Shown: positions 53,727 through 61,429 of the stretch, piece after piece
How positions within the stretch are numbered: position 1 is the first letter of the stretch
How the letters are laid out: the number at the start of each line of letters is the position of its first letter
DNA from: Oxalobacteraceae bacterium
GTDB lineage: Bacteria > Pseudomonadota > Gammaproteobacteria > Burkholderiales > Burkholderiaceae_D
Length of the DNA stretch: 64,000 bases
Assembly (NCBI GenBank): GCA_030698225.1
Contig: JAUYNR010000012.1
Coordinates: 1 to 64,000, forward strand
Direction: 5' to 3'
The notes under the pieces: generated by a model
What the model was told of the DNA's origin: nothing
What the model saw: only the letters and a program-made list of their open reading frames with translations
The model's database searches: none
Translations under genes and position numbers: made by a program

Positions 53727-54367
53727 GAATTACATCTGTTGCTGCCGCCATGCTGCTCTGCGCCTGCGCCAGCGGCCCTGCTGTGCCTGACTGGCAGATG
53801 AACGCCAAGAGCGCCATCGAGCGCGCCACCTCCGCTTACCTGTCCGGCAACGACCGGGTCGAGGCCCAGGAGTTTGCCCGTGCCCGCAGCGAGACAGCCA
53901 GTACCGGCCGGATCGCACTGGTGGCGCGCGCGGAACTGATACGCTGCGCCAGCCGCGTCGCCAGCCTGGTGCTGGAGGACTGCAGCGGATTTGACAGGCT
54001 GCGCCAGGATGCCGCCGCGCCGGAACGCGCATACGCGAACTATTTGGCCGGCATTGCGCAGCCGCAAGATATCGCGCTGCTGCCCGCGCAGCACCGCGGC
54101 GCGATCCAGGCATCCAACCCTGACGCCGCAGTGGCCGCCATCGGCGATCCGCTGTCGCGGCTGGTGGCGGCCGGCGTGCTGTTTCGCAGCGGTCGCGCCA
54201 CCCCGGCAGTGCTGACGCTGGCGGTCGATACCGCCTCTGCCCAGGGCTGGCGCCGTCCATTGCTGGCATGGCTGGGCGTGCAGGCGATGCGCGCCGAACA
54301 GGCCGGCGACACGACGGAGGCGCTGCGGCTGCGCCGGCGCATCGATCTGGTGCAGACAAAGCCCTGA
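53723..54367 (+). CDS. Putative lipoprotein of the MCE operon
   Basis: A 214-residue protein with a short signal peptide ending in a lipobox-like LLCAC, followed by an alanine-rich helical body (AKSAIERATSAYLSGND and later repeats resembling TPR helices). No family name is certain. Its coupling to the MCE gene (ATGA overlap) suggests it serves the same lipid transport machine, as outer-membrane lipoproteins do in Pqi- and Mla-type systems. The start at 53723 is fixed by the overlap and signal peptide. Confidence 0.75.
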   Translation: MRITSVAAAMLLCACASGPAVPDWQMNAKSAIERATSAYLSGNDRVEAQEFARARSETASTGRIALVARAELIRCASRVASLVLEDCSGFDRLRQDAAAPERAYANYLAGIAQPQDIALLPAQHRGAIQASNPDAAVAAIGDPLSRLVAAGVLFRSGRATPAVLTLAVDTASAQGWRRPLLAWLGVQAMRAEQAGDTTEALRLRRRIDLVQTKP

Positions 54368-54419
54368 AAACGCCGAACGAACGCCGAACGCAATCAGGGC
54401 GCGACCGGCACCGTGGCCG

Positions 54420-54667
54420 GCATTTCTGCCCTCTCGTGGTCCGTCCTCCACTGGCTGACTACGATGCCGCCGATCAGGCCGCGCCAGCCAGCACATCGGC
54501 CCGCTTGGCGCGCAACAGGAAGGGCGCCAGCAACAGGCCGGCCAGCGAAAAGCGCAGCAGCGCGATCCAGACCGCCGACAGATCCTTCATGGCCGGGAAA
54601 GTCGTGCCCAGACGCCGGCCACAAGCAGCCGCGCCAGAATGCCGTGCAGGCGGTCAGGTATCAGCAT
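54420..54667 (-). pseudogene. Fragment of an EamA/DMT-family transporter
   Basis: From the ATG at 54667 the minus strand reads MLIPDRLHGILARLLVAGVW. After a one-base loss, TTFPAMKDLSAVWIALLRF and SLAGLLLAPFLLRAKRADV follow, and after another shift GWRGLIGGIVVSQW. Joined, this is the first transmembrane hairpin of a drug/metabolite transporter (pattern VWGTTFPAMK). At least two frameshifts are needed and only about 75 of the usual 290-300 residues remain, so it is a decayed gene. Confidence 0.65.
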
Positions 54668-54778
54668 CTTCAAGGCTCAGGTTAAAAATCGAATCGGGGA
54701 ATTTCGCAGCGCAGAGTCGGAGCTCGCGCGCGTTGCGACGCGCTTCCCGACTCCATCCGCGCAACTTGCACGAAATAT

Positions 54779-54850
54779 AATACTATTGGCTGTATTTTTT
54801 AGACCGCATTAATATCATGCGCAAACTATCTAAATAATCAATATACTCCC
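54779..54850 (-). repeat. Dispersed intergenic element, copy 5 (degenerate)
   Basis: Minus orientation, about 50 bases after the stop of the aldehyde dehydrogenase gene. GGGAGTAT is at 54850-54843 (the ATG is changed to ATATTG), a GCGCA box is at 54822-54818, and ATAC...CTGTATTTTTT is at 54780-54801. Confidence 0.5.
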
Positions 54851-54899
54851 TATTTAGTGCATTTAAATCAAACTATTCAACGGGCAGGATCGGACGGAA

Positions 54900-56399
54900 T
54901 TACAGATCGAAACTGATCCCCTGCGCCAGCGGCAGCGCGTTGCTGTAATTGATGGTGTTGGTGGCGCGCCGCATATAGGCTTTCCAGGCGTCGGAACCGG
55001 ACTCGCGCCCGCCACCGGTTTCCTTCTCGCCGCCGAACGCGCCGCCGATCTCCGCTCCGCTGGGGCCGATGTTGACGTTGGCGATGCCGCAATCGCTGGC
55101 GGCCAGAAAGCGTTCCACTTCGCGCAGATCGCTGCTGAAGATGCAGGACGACAAACCCTGCGGCACGCCGTTGTTCAGCGCAATCGCCTGCTCCAGCGTC
55201 GTGGTGCGCACCACGTACAGGATAGGCGCGAAGGTTTCGTGCTGCATCAGCGCAGTCTGGGCCGGCATTTCCACCAGTGCCGGCCGCACATAATGGCCGA
55301 GCGCGCAGCCGTCCACCGCCACCGCCTGACCGCCGTGCACCCGCCCGCCATCGGCGCGTGCGGCCGCCAGCGCGGTCTGCATCGCATCCAGCGCTTGCGC
55401 ATCGATCAGCGGCCCGACCAGCGTGCCGGCCTGCAGCGGATTGCCGACCGGCAGCGCGTCGTAGATGGTCTTCAGTTGCGCCACCAGCAGATCATAAATA
55501 CTCTCATGCACGAACAGCCGGCGTAGGCTGGTGCAGCGCTGGCCGGCGGTACCGACTGCCGCGAAGGTGATCGCGCGCACGGCCAGCGCCAAGTCTGCGC
55601 TGGGCGCGACGATCATCGCGTTGTTGCCGCCGAGTTCCAGAATCGTGCGCGCGAAGCGCTGTGCGCAACGCTGGTTCACCGCGCGGCCCATCGCGGTGCT
55701 GCCGGTGGCGCTGACCAGCGCCACGCGGGCATCGTCGACCAGCGCGACCCCGGCAGCGGCGCCGCCGAGGATCAGCTCCGACAGTCCGGCGGGCGCATCG
55801 CGGCCGAAGCGCGCGACCGCCCGCGCAAACATGCCTTGCACCGCAATCGCGGTCAGCGGCGTCTTCTCGGACGGCTTCCAGACCACGCTGTTGCCGCAGA
55901 CCAGCGCCAGCGCGGCGTTCCACGACCATACCGCGACCGGGAAGTTGAACGCGGAAATCACGCCGACCACGCCGAGCGGATGCCAGACTTCCATCATCCG
56001 GTGGCCGGGGCGTTCGGATGCGATGGTCAAGCCATACAACTGGCGCGACAGGCCGACCGCGAAATCGCAGATATCGATCATTTCCTGCACTTCGCCCAAG
56101 CCTTCCTGCACGATCTTGCCGGTTTCCAGCGTGACCAAGGCGCCCAGCGCCGCCTTGTGGGCGCGCAGTTCATCGCCGAACAGGCGCACCAGTTCGCCCC
56201 GGCGCGGCGCCGGCACCTGGCGCCAATGCGCAAATGCCGCTTGCGCGCTGGCGATGCGGGCGCCGACTTGCGCGGCACTATCGACCCGCAGGCTGGCCAG
56301 CGTGGCACCGTCCACCGGTGAGCGGGCAATCAGATCCCGGCCCTGATACTGGCCCAGATCCACGCCGCATTCCTGCAATACTGTTGTGATGTCGTTCAT
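54900..56399 (-). CDS. amaB: L-piperidine-6-carboxylate / aminoadipate semialdehyde dehydrogenase
   Basis: A 499-residue aldehyde dehydrogenase of the ALDH7 (antiquitin) group. Catalytic Cys is in TAGQRCTSLRRLF, Glu in ILELGGNNAMIV, and the NAD-binding segment is VVWKPSEKTPLTA. The C-terminal GGEKETGGGRESGSDAWK is characteristic of ALDH7. It oxidises the six-carbon semialdehyde of lysine degradation to 2-aminoadipate. The ATG at 56399 follows GGGAGCAG. It is encoded 32 bases after a saccharopine/lysine dehydrogenase-family gene, supporting a two-step lysine route. Confidence 0.9.
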   Translation of the reverse strand: MNDITTVLQECGVDLGQYQGRDLIARSPVDGATLASLRVDSAAQVGARIASAQAAFAHWRQVPAPRRGELVRLFGDELRAHKAALGALVTLETGKIVQEGLGEVQEMIDICDFAVGLSRQLYGLTIASERPGHRMMEVWHPLGVVGVISAFNFPVAVWSWNAALALVCGNSVVWKPSEKTPLTAIAVQGMFARAVARFGRDAPAGLSELILGGAAAGVALVDDARVALVSATGSTAMGRAVNQRCAQRFARTILELGGNNAMIVAPSADLALAVRAITFAAVGTAGQRCTSLRRLFVHESIYDLLVAQLKTIYDALPVGNPLQAGTLVGPLIDAQALDAMQTALAAARADGGRVHGGQAVAVDGCALGHYVRPALVEMPAQTALMQHETFAPILYVVRTTTLEQAIALNNGVPQGLSSCIFSSDLREVERFLAASDCGIANVNIGPSGAEIGGAFGGEKETGGGRESGSDAWKAYMRRATNTINYSNALPLAQGISFDL

Positions 56400-56431
56400 T
56401 GCTGCTCCCGTTGTCCTGTCATATCGTCGAG

Positions 56432-57523
56432 TCAAGCTGCGTAATATTGCCCGAAACGGTTGCCGACGAAATCGGCCAGCCTGGTCTGCTCCTGCCGCAC
56501 CAGCCCGGCCTGCGGCAATTTACCGGCCAGCACCAGATCGACCATCGTGCAAATCCCGGCCGCGGTGGTGATCTGGATCGCCGACAACAGCTGTCCGTTG
56601 ACCTGCTGGCTGTAGATTTTCTTCGCGTAAGTCTCCTGCTCCAGACGCCCGTCGCGCATCCCGCAGACGCTGACGAACACCAGCACCACGTCCTGCTTGG
56701 TGATCGGAATCGCGGTTTCCATGATTTCCTTGAGGATGGCGCGGCGCGCCGGCAAACCCAGTTGCAAGTCCCGGATCAGCATCTTGACGATATCCCGATG
56801 ACCGGGATAGCGCACGGTCTTGTAATTCAGGTTCTCGACTCTTCCGGCCAGCGTTTCGCACAGCGTGCCCAGCCCGCCAGAGGTGTTGAAGGCTTCGTAA
56901 TGGATGCCGTCCAGCGCGAATGCCTCGATCTCTTCCAGCGCCGAAGTCTCGCGCAACTGGCCGTCGACAATCGCTTCGCAGGGATTGCAGTATTCATTGA
57001 TCAGGCCGTCGGTACTCCAGGTCAGGTTGTACTTGAACGCATTGTTCGGATAGATCGGCAACGCGCCGACCCGCATGCTGACGTCGCGCAAGCGGTCGAA
57101 ACGGCTGGCGACATCGCTGGCGACGATCGAAATGAAGCCCGGCGCCAGTCCGCATTGCGGCACGAAAGCGGTGCTGGCGCCGGCGGCAATCTGCTTGACG
57201 ATACGGGTGCTCTCGACATCTTCGGTCAGGTCAAAATAATGCGAGCCGGCCGCCTTGGCCGCCGCCGCGATCACCGGCGTCAGGAAATACGGGCAAGCCG
57301 ACAGCGTCACCTTGTGACCGTCGATCAGGCCGGTCACGGTGGAGGCGTCGGAGATATCGGCCTCGACCACGCTGACGTTCGGGAAACCGGCCCGGCGGAT
57401 GGTTTCCAGCCGCAGCGGATCGCGGTCCGCCACGGTTACTGCGTAGTCGCCGCTGTGGCACAACAGGTTGAGGATGGCGTCGCCGATTTTGCCGGCGCCC
57501 AACAGGATCAACTTGCTTGTCAT
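56432..57523 (-). CDS. Saccharopine dehydrogenase-family protein, probable lysine 6-dehydrogenase
   Basis: A 363-residue NAD(P)-dependent enzyme with a Rossmann motif LLGAGKIGDAILNLL at about residues 5-19, then VADRDPLRLE and a saccharopine-dehydrogenase C-terminal domain (PQCGLAPGFISIVASDVASRF). The size fits bacterial L-lysine epsilon-dehydrogenases and is smaller than fused fungal-type saccharopine enzymes. Together with the following ALDH7 gene it would turn lysine into aminoadipate semialdehyde and then aminoadipate. GGAG lies seven bases before the ATG at 57523. Divergent from an Lrp-type regulator with an inverted repeat in between. Confidence 0.85.
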   Translation of the reverse strand: MTSKLILLGAGKIGDAILNLLCHSGDYAVTVADRDPLRLETIRRAGFPNVSVVEADISDASTVTGLIDGHKVTLSACPYFLTPVIAAAAKAAGSHYFDLTEDVESTRIVKQIAAGASTAFVPQCGLAPGFISIVASDVASRFDRLRDVSMRVGALPIYPNNAFKYNLTWSTDGLINEYCNPCEAIVDGQLRETSALEEIEAFALDGIHYEAFNTSGGLGTLCETLAGRVENLNYKTVRYPGHRDIVKMLIRDLQLGLPARRAILKEIMETAIPITKQDVVLVFVSVCGMRDGRLEQETYAKKIYSQQVNGQLLSAIQITTAAGICTMVDLVLAGKLPQAGLVRQEQTRLADFVGNRFGQYYAA

Positions 57524-57611
57524 CGTATTCTCCGCCTGGTTCTGCTTATTCAAGTGCGATGGGTCCAGTGTAGAACCAGGTGCTGTCAGAAAATAGAGAG
57601 AACAGTGTCGT

Positions 57612-57628
57612 CAGAATGTACTATTCTG
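57612..57628. promoter_or_regulatory. Inverted repeat, candidate Lrp-type operator
   Basis: CAGAAT-GTACT-ATTCTG is a perfect palindrome with a 5-base spacer in the divergent promoter region between the lysine-degradation genes and the Lrp/AsnC-type gene. A half-related GTCAGAAAAT lies about 25 bases to the left. Position and symmetry suit binding by the neighbouring regulator. Confidence 0.5.
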
Positions 57629-57661
57629 ATACAAATTGACCAAAAAATACTACACTCTGGA

Positions 57662-58111
57662 ATGATGAAACCGAATCTGGATGAAGTCGACAATAAAATC
57701 CTGGCCTTGCTGATGGACGATGCACGCATGCCGATCTCCACCATCGCCAAACGGGTCGGGGTCGCGCGCACCACCGCCATCGCCCGCATCGGCGGGCTGG
57801 AGAAGCGCGGCGTGATCGCCGGATACGGCCTGCGCCTGAACCAGGCCCTGTATCAGCCGGCGGTGCGGGCCTATGTCGGGATCTCGGTCGATCCGCGCCA
57901 AGCCGGCGTGCTGGTCGGCGCGCTGGAAAAAATCCCCGAAGTCGAGTCCTTGTGCGCAGTCAGCGGCGCCATCGATTACATGCTCACGCTGCGCTGCCAG
58001 TCGACCGGCGAACTCGACCATCTGCTCGACCGGATCGGCCTCATCAACGGCGTGCGGCAAACCTCGACCTCGATCATCCTGAGCCGCCGCATTGACCGCA
58101 GCCCGATCTAA
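57662..58111 (+). CDS. Lrp/AsnC-family transcriptional regulator
   Basis: A 149-residue regulator. An N-terminal winged helix-turn-helix (LDEVDNKILALLMDDARMPISTIAKRVGVARTTAIARI) is followed by the RAM ligand-binding domain with VESLCAVSGAIDYMLTLRCQ. It is divergent from the lysine dehydrogenase-amaB pair across about 140 bases containing a palindrome, so it probably responds to lysine or a catabolite and regulates that operon. Adjacent ATGs at 57662 and 57665 are both possible starts. Confidence 0.9.
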   Translation: MMKPNLDEVDNKILALLMDDARMPISTIAKRVGVARTTAIARIGGLEKRGVIAGYGLRLNQALYQPAVRAYVGISVDPRQAGVLVGALEKIPEVESLCAVSGAIDYMLTLRCQSTGELDHLLDRIGLINGVRQTSTSIILSRRIDRSPI

Positions 58112-58184
58112 TTTGTTTCCAAATAGAATGTATCGCAATGATCTGCGATAAGTTCGGCCACGCCGGCTGCCCTATAATCGCGCC

Positions 58185-58658
58185 ATGAAAGAACGCTATT
58201 TACGCAGTCTGCGCCTGCTGTCCGAGTGCTATCACGGCTTCGAACAAATGTCCGCGCCCAGCATCCGCAAAACCGGTCTGACCCAGGCCCAATTCGACAT
58301 CATCGCCACCCTCGGCAATACGCCGGGCATGACCTTCAAGGAACTGGGCCAGAAAACCCTGATTACCAAGGGCACCCTGACCGGCGTCGTCGATCGGCTG
58401 GTAGCCAAGCAGCTGGTACGGCGCATCACCAGCCTGGAAGACCGTCGCAACACCATTGTGCAACTGACTGCAGCCGGCGAGCACACCTTCGAACAGGTAT
58501 TCGATCCGCACGTACAGTTTTGCAAGCAGCCATTCTGCGATTATGCGGAAGCGGATTTTGTCGCGCTCGAAGCAAACCTGGGCAGGCTCAAAATCCGGCT
58601 GGATGCGACGATTGCCGCCATCAAGAAGGCTGCACCAGGAAAAAAAAGCGGGATATGA
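58185..58658 (+). CDS. MarR-family transcriptional regulator
   Basis: A 157-residue winged-helix protein. The DNA-binding part reads GLTQAQFDIIATLGNTPGMTFKELGQKTLITKGTLTGVVDRLVAKQLVRRITSLEDRRNTIVQLTAAG, with the DRRNT wing. It lies 73 bases after the Lrp-type gene, with its own ATG and no clear partner gene; the following 224 bases are non-coding. The ligand and targets are unknown. It may have a conserved Cys in FCKQPFCDY that could sense oxidation, which is speculative. Confidence 0.88.
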   Translation: MKERYLRSLRLLSECYHGFEQMSAPSIRKTGLTQAQFDIIATLGNTPGMTFKELGQKTLITKGTLTGVVDRLVAKQLVRRITSLEDRRNTIVQLTAAGEHTFEQVFDPHVQFCKQPFCDYAEADFVALEANLGRLKIRLDATIAAIKKAAPGKKSGI

Positions 58659-58882
58659 TGGTGCCGGCATGAAAAATACGTCAGAATGTGCAACCGTTTT
58701 AATTGTCAACAAGAAATTTTTTGACAACTTCCGATCCGGCAGAACTACGCAATTCCGGCAAACATTGACCTGGCATCTGGCGGCATACGAATGGAAGGAT
58801 TGGTTTATATGCAGACCACGGCTAATTGCGTCAAGTCGCGAACCGACGCCGCCTGTCACCAGTTCCTATTTTGCCTATTAGC

Positions 58883-60295
58883 ATGATAAAAATCGCAGAT
58901 TCGCTTGATGCAACGCAAAGTCGCCAGATGCTGCTGGAATATCAGGCGCTGCTGGATAACGTTGCGCTCGGCATCGCATTCGTCCGCGACGGACGCATCG
59001 TGCACTGCAATTTGTGCCTGAGCGAAATGTTCGGCTGGCCCGGCGAGCAACTGGTAGGACAGCCGGTCAGCCTGCTCACGGCACCGGCGGCCGAATTAAG
59101 CAGCCCTGGCGAGAAGACGCCGGACAGCGTGCCGGCGCTCGATACCGAACTGCTGCTGCAAAGGCGCGACGGCAGCACGTTCTGGTGCCGGCTGCTGGCA
59201 AATGCGATCGATCCGGCCGATCCCGGCAGAGGCGAAATCTACATCATCGAAGACATCACAGAGCGCCGCGCCACCGATGCTTCCGCGCACCGGCTGTTGC
59301 TGGAACACCAGGCGATTCTGGACAACGTTTCGCTGGCCATCACCTTCACCCGCAAACACCGGTTCTTGCACTGCAACCAGCGCTTTAGCGAAATGTTCGG
59401 CTGGCCCAGCGACGAACTGATCCAGCAGAGCACCGACACGCTGTATCCGTCGCCACAGGCGTTCGCCGAATTATCCAGCATTGCCAGGGCGACGCTGGGC
59501 AGCGGGCAACAGCTCGACACCGAGCTGCTGATGCGAAGACGCGACGGCAGCACCTTCTGGTGCCGCATGCTGGCCAAGGCGATCGATCCGGGCGATCTCG
59601 GCCGCGGCTCGATCTACATCACCGAAGACATCACCGAACGCAGGAACGCACAGGAAGCGCTGATGCGCGCGCGCGACGACCTGGAGTTGCGGGTGCAGGA
59701 GCGTACCGCGGAGCTGGCTACCGCCAACCAGCGCCTGCAAGCCGAGATCCAGGAACGCCTGCAGGCCGAAAAACATATCCGCCACCTGGCCGATCACGAC
59801 GCGCTGACCGACCTGCCGAACCGCCGCCTGCTGGAAGACCGGCTCAGGCAGGCGATGGCCGCCGCCAAGCGCAGCGGCAATCAGGTCGCCATCATGTTTA
59901 TCGATCTCGACAGCTTCAAGCCGATCAACGACTTGCTCGGCCACCGGGTCGGCGACCTGCTGTTGCAGGCGGTGGCAAGGCGGCTGCGCGATCTGCTGCG
60001 TGCAGTCGACACCGTGGCGCGCATCGGCGGCGACGAGTTTGTGCTGGTGCTGCCCGACATGCACTCACAGGAAACTGCGGGCGAGACCGCAAAAAGAATC
60101 ATGACCGCGCTGGTGCAGCCATACCTGATCGAAGGCAATGCGCTGACCGTCACGGCCAGCATCGGCATCAGCCGCTATCCGCAACACGGCACCGATGTCG
60201 ACACCCTGATAGGCCGCGCCGACGACGCGATGTACCAAGCCAAGCAAATGGGGCGTAGCAATTACCAGTTCCATATCGACCGCAGCAAGGAATAG
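58883..60295 (+). CDS. Diguanylate cyclase with two PAS domains
   Basis: A 470-residue signalling protein with no membrane segment. PAS domain 1 is at about residues 17-128 and PAS domain 2 at about 139-253. The two are internal duplicates sharing SEMFGWP, LDTELL, RRDGSTFWCR and EDITERR. A coiled-coil linker follows (about 258-300), then a GGDEF domain with the active-site motif GGDEF at 382-386. An inhibitory I-site RAVD stands exactly five residues before it. It should make cyclic-di-GMP, the activator of PgaCD. The start at 58883 is the first ATG fitting the domain; a TTG 57 bases earlier is unlikely. Confidence 0.92.
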   Translation: MIKIADSLDATQSRQMLLEYQALLDNVALGIAFVRDGRIVHCNLCLSEMFGWPGEQLVGQPVSLLTAPAAELSSPGEKTPDSVPALDTELLLQRRDGSTFWCRLLANAIDPADPGRGEIYIIEDITERRATDASAHRLLLEHQAILDNVSLAITFTRKHRFLHCNQRFSEMFGWPSDELIQQSTDTLYPSPQAFAELSSIARATLGSGQQLDTELLMRRRDGSTFWCRMLAKAIDPGDLGRGSIYITEDITERRNAQEALMRARDDLELRVQERTAELATANQRLQAEIQERLQAEKHIRHLADHDALTDLPNRRLLEDRLRQAMAAAKRSGNQVAIMFIDLDSFKPINDLLGHRVGDLLLQAVARRLRDLLRAVDTVARIGGDEFVLVLPDMHSQETAGETAKRIMTALVQPYLIEGNALTVTASIGISRYPQHGTDVDTLIGRADDAMYQAKQMGRSNYQFHIDRSKE

Positions 60296-60318
60296 TTTTT
60301 CCATTTCCGCACACCAAT

Positions 60319-60353
60319 AAAAAAAGCCAGCCGGCAAATTTCTGGCGGCTGGC
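60319..60353 (-). terminator. Terminator of the secDF operon
   Basis: On the minus strand a GCCAGCC / GGCTGGC stem is followed by seven T residues, just past the secF stop. It is the expected end of yajC-secD-secF. Confidence 0.85.
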
Positions 60354-60373
60354 CTGGCAATGATTCAGGACGT

Positions 60374-61315
60374 CTAGACTACTGCACCATCGTTTTCAAC
60401 TTTGTCCTTGACCGGCTTGATCAGGTCCTCGCGCTTGATGCCCAGCCACATCGCGATCGCAGCGGCGACGAACACCGACGAATAAATCCCGAACAGAATG
60501 CCGATGGTCAGCGCCACCGCGAAGTAATGCAGCGCCGGGCCGCCGAACAGCAACATCGACAACACCATGATCTGGGTCGAGCCGTGCGTGATGACGGTGC
60601 GCGAAATGGTGCTGGTGATCGCGTGATCGATGACCTGCGGCACCGCCATCTTGCGGTGCAAGCGGAACATTTCGCGGATACGATCGAAGATAACCACCGA
60701 TTCATTGACCGAATAGCCCAGCACCGCCAGCACGCCAGCCAGCACCGAGAGCGAGAATTCCCACTGGAAGAACGCGAAAAAGCCCAGAATGATTATCACG
60801 TCGTGCAGGTTGGCGACAATCGCCGCCACCGCAAACTTCCATTCGAAACGCAGCGCCAGATAGATCATGATGCCGATGATCACCATCGCCAGCGCCATCA
60901 GGCCGTCATTCGCGAGTTCCTGGCCCACCTGCGGCCCGACGAATTCCGCGCGCTTGAGCACCACATCGGCATCTTTTGCCTTCAGCGCCGCCATCACCTT
61001 GCTGTTTTGCTCGACTGCCGTCACGCCGCCCTTGAGCGGCAGCCGGATCATCACATCCTGGGCGGTGCCGAAGCTCTGCACCTGATTATCGGTGTAGCCC
61101 AGCGCTACCACCGATTTGCGGATGCCATCAATATCGGCCGCCTTGGAATAGGCCACTTCCATCACGGTTCCGCCGGTAAATTCAATCGACAGATGCAGGC
61201 CCTTGCTCACCAGGAAAAACACCGCCAGCGCAAACGTGAGCGCCGAGATCGCATTGAGTATCAGTGCGTTGCGCATAAACGGAATATCTTTTTTGATGCG
61301 GAATAATTCCATCAT
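60374..61315 (-). CDS. secF: Protein translocase subunit SecF
   Basis: A 313-residue membrane protein with six helices and the SecF signature (LHLSIEFTGGTVMEV near the N-terminus, LAVLGYSVNESVVIFDRIRE in the fourth/fifth helices). With SecD it uses the proton gradient to help preproteins leave the Sec channel. It is 114 bases downstream of secD, a gap with a GC-only hairpin. The start MMELF uses the first of two ATGs. Confidence 0.96.
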   Translation of the reverse strand: MMELFRIKKDIPFMRNALILNAISALTFALAVFFLVSKGLHLSIEFTGGTVMEVAYSKAADIDGIRKSVVALGYTDNQVQSFGTAQDVMIRLPLKGGVTAVEQNSKVMAALKAKDADVVLKRAEFVGPQVGQELANDGLMALAMVIIGIMIYLALRFEWKFAVAAIVANLHDVIIILGFFAFFQWEFSLSVLAGVLAVLGYSVNESVVIFDRIREMFRLHRKMAVPQVIDHAITSTISRTVITHGSTQIMVLSMLLFGGPALHYFAVALTIGILFGIYSSVFVAAAIAMWLGIKREDLIKPVKDKVENDGAVV

Positions 61316-61391
61316 CTACCCTTTCGATGCGGCGCCTGGCCCGGCCAGGGCGCCGCGAGATGCTTGATTAAAGCTGAAAAAACCAACTCAG

Positions 61392-61426
61392 GCCCGGGGC
61401 GGCCGGCAACACCGGCCGCCCCGGGC
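61392..61426. other. 15-bp GC-only hairpin between secD and secF
   Basis: GCCCGGGGCGGCCGG and its exact complement flank a CAACA loop, four bases past the secD stop. In the minus-strand message a T-rich stretch (GGTTTTTTC) comes nine or so bases later, so this could be a partial terminator or an mRNA-stability element setting the SecD:SecF ratio. Confidence 0.75.
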
Positions 61427-61429
61427 GGT

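Larger units (their letters stand above)
54368..54899. other. Non-coding interval with pseudogene and dispersed element
   Basis: 532 bases between convergent genes. The left part holds remnants of an EamA-type transporter on the minus strand and the right part holds dispersed element copy 5. No terminator with a clean T-run is seen. Confidence 0.5.

Noticed and set aside
58700-58770. Inverted sequence TTGTCAA...TTGACAA downstream of the MarR gene
   Set aside because: The arms are short and AT-rich with a long spacer; this could arise by chance, and no promoter partner is evident.
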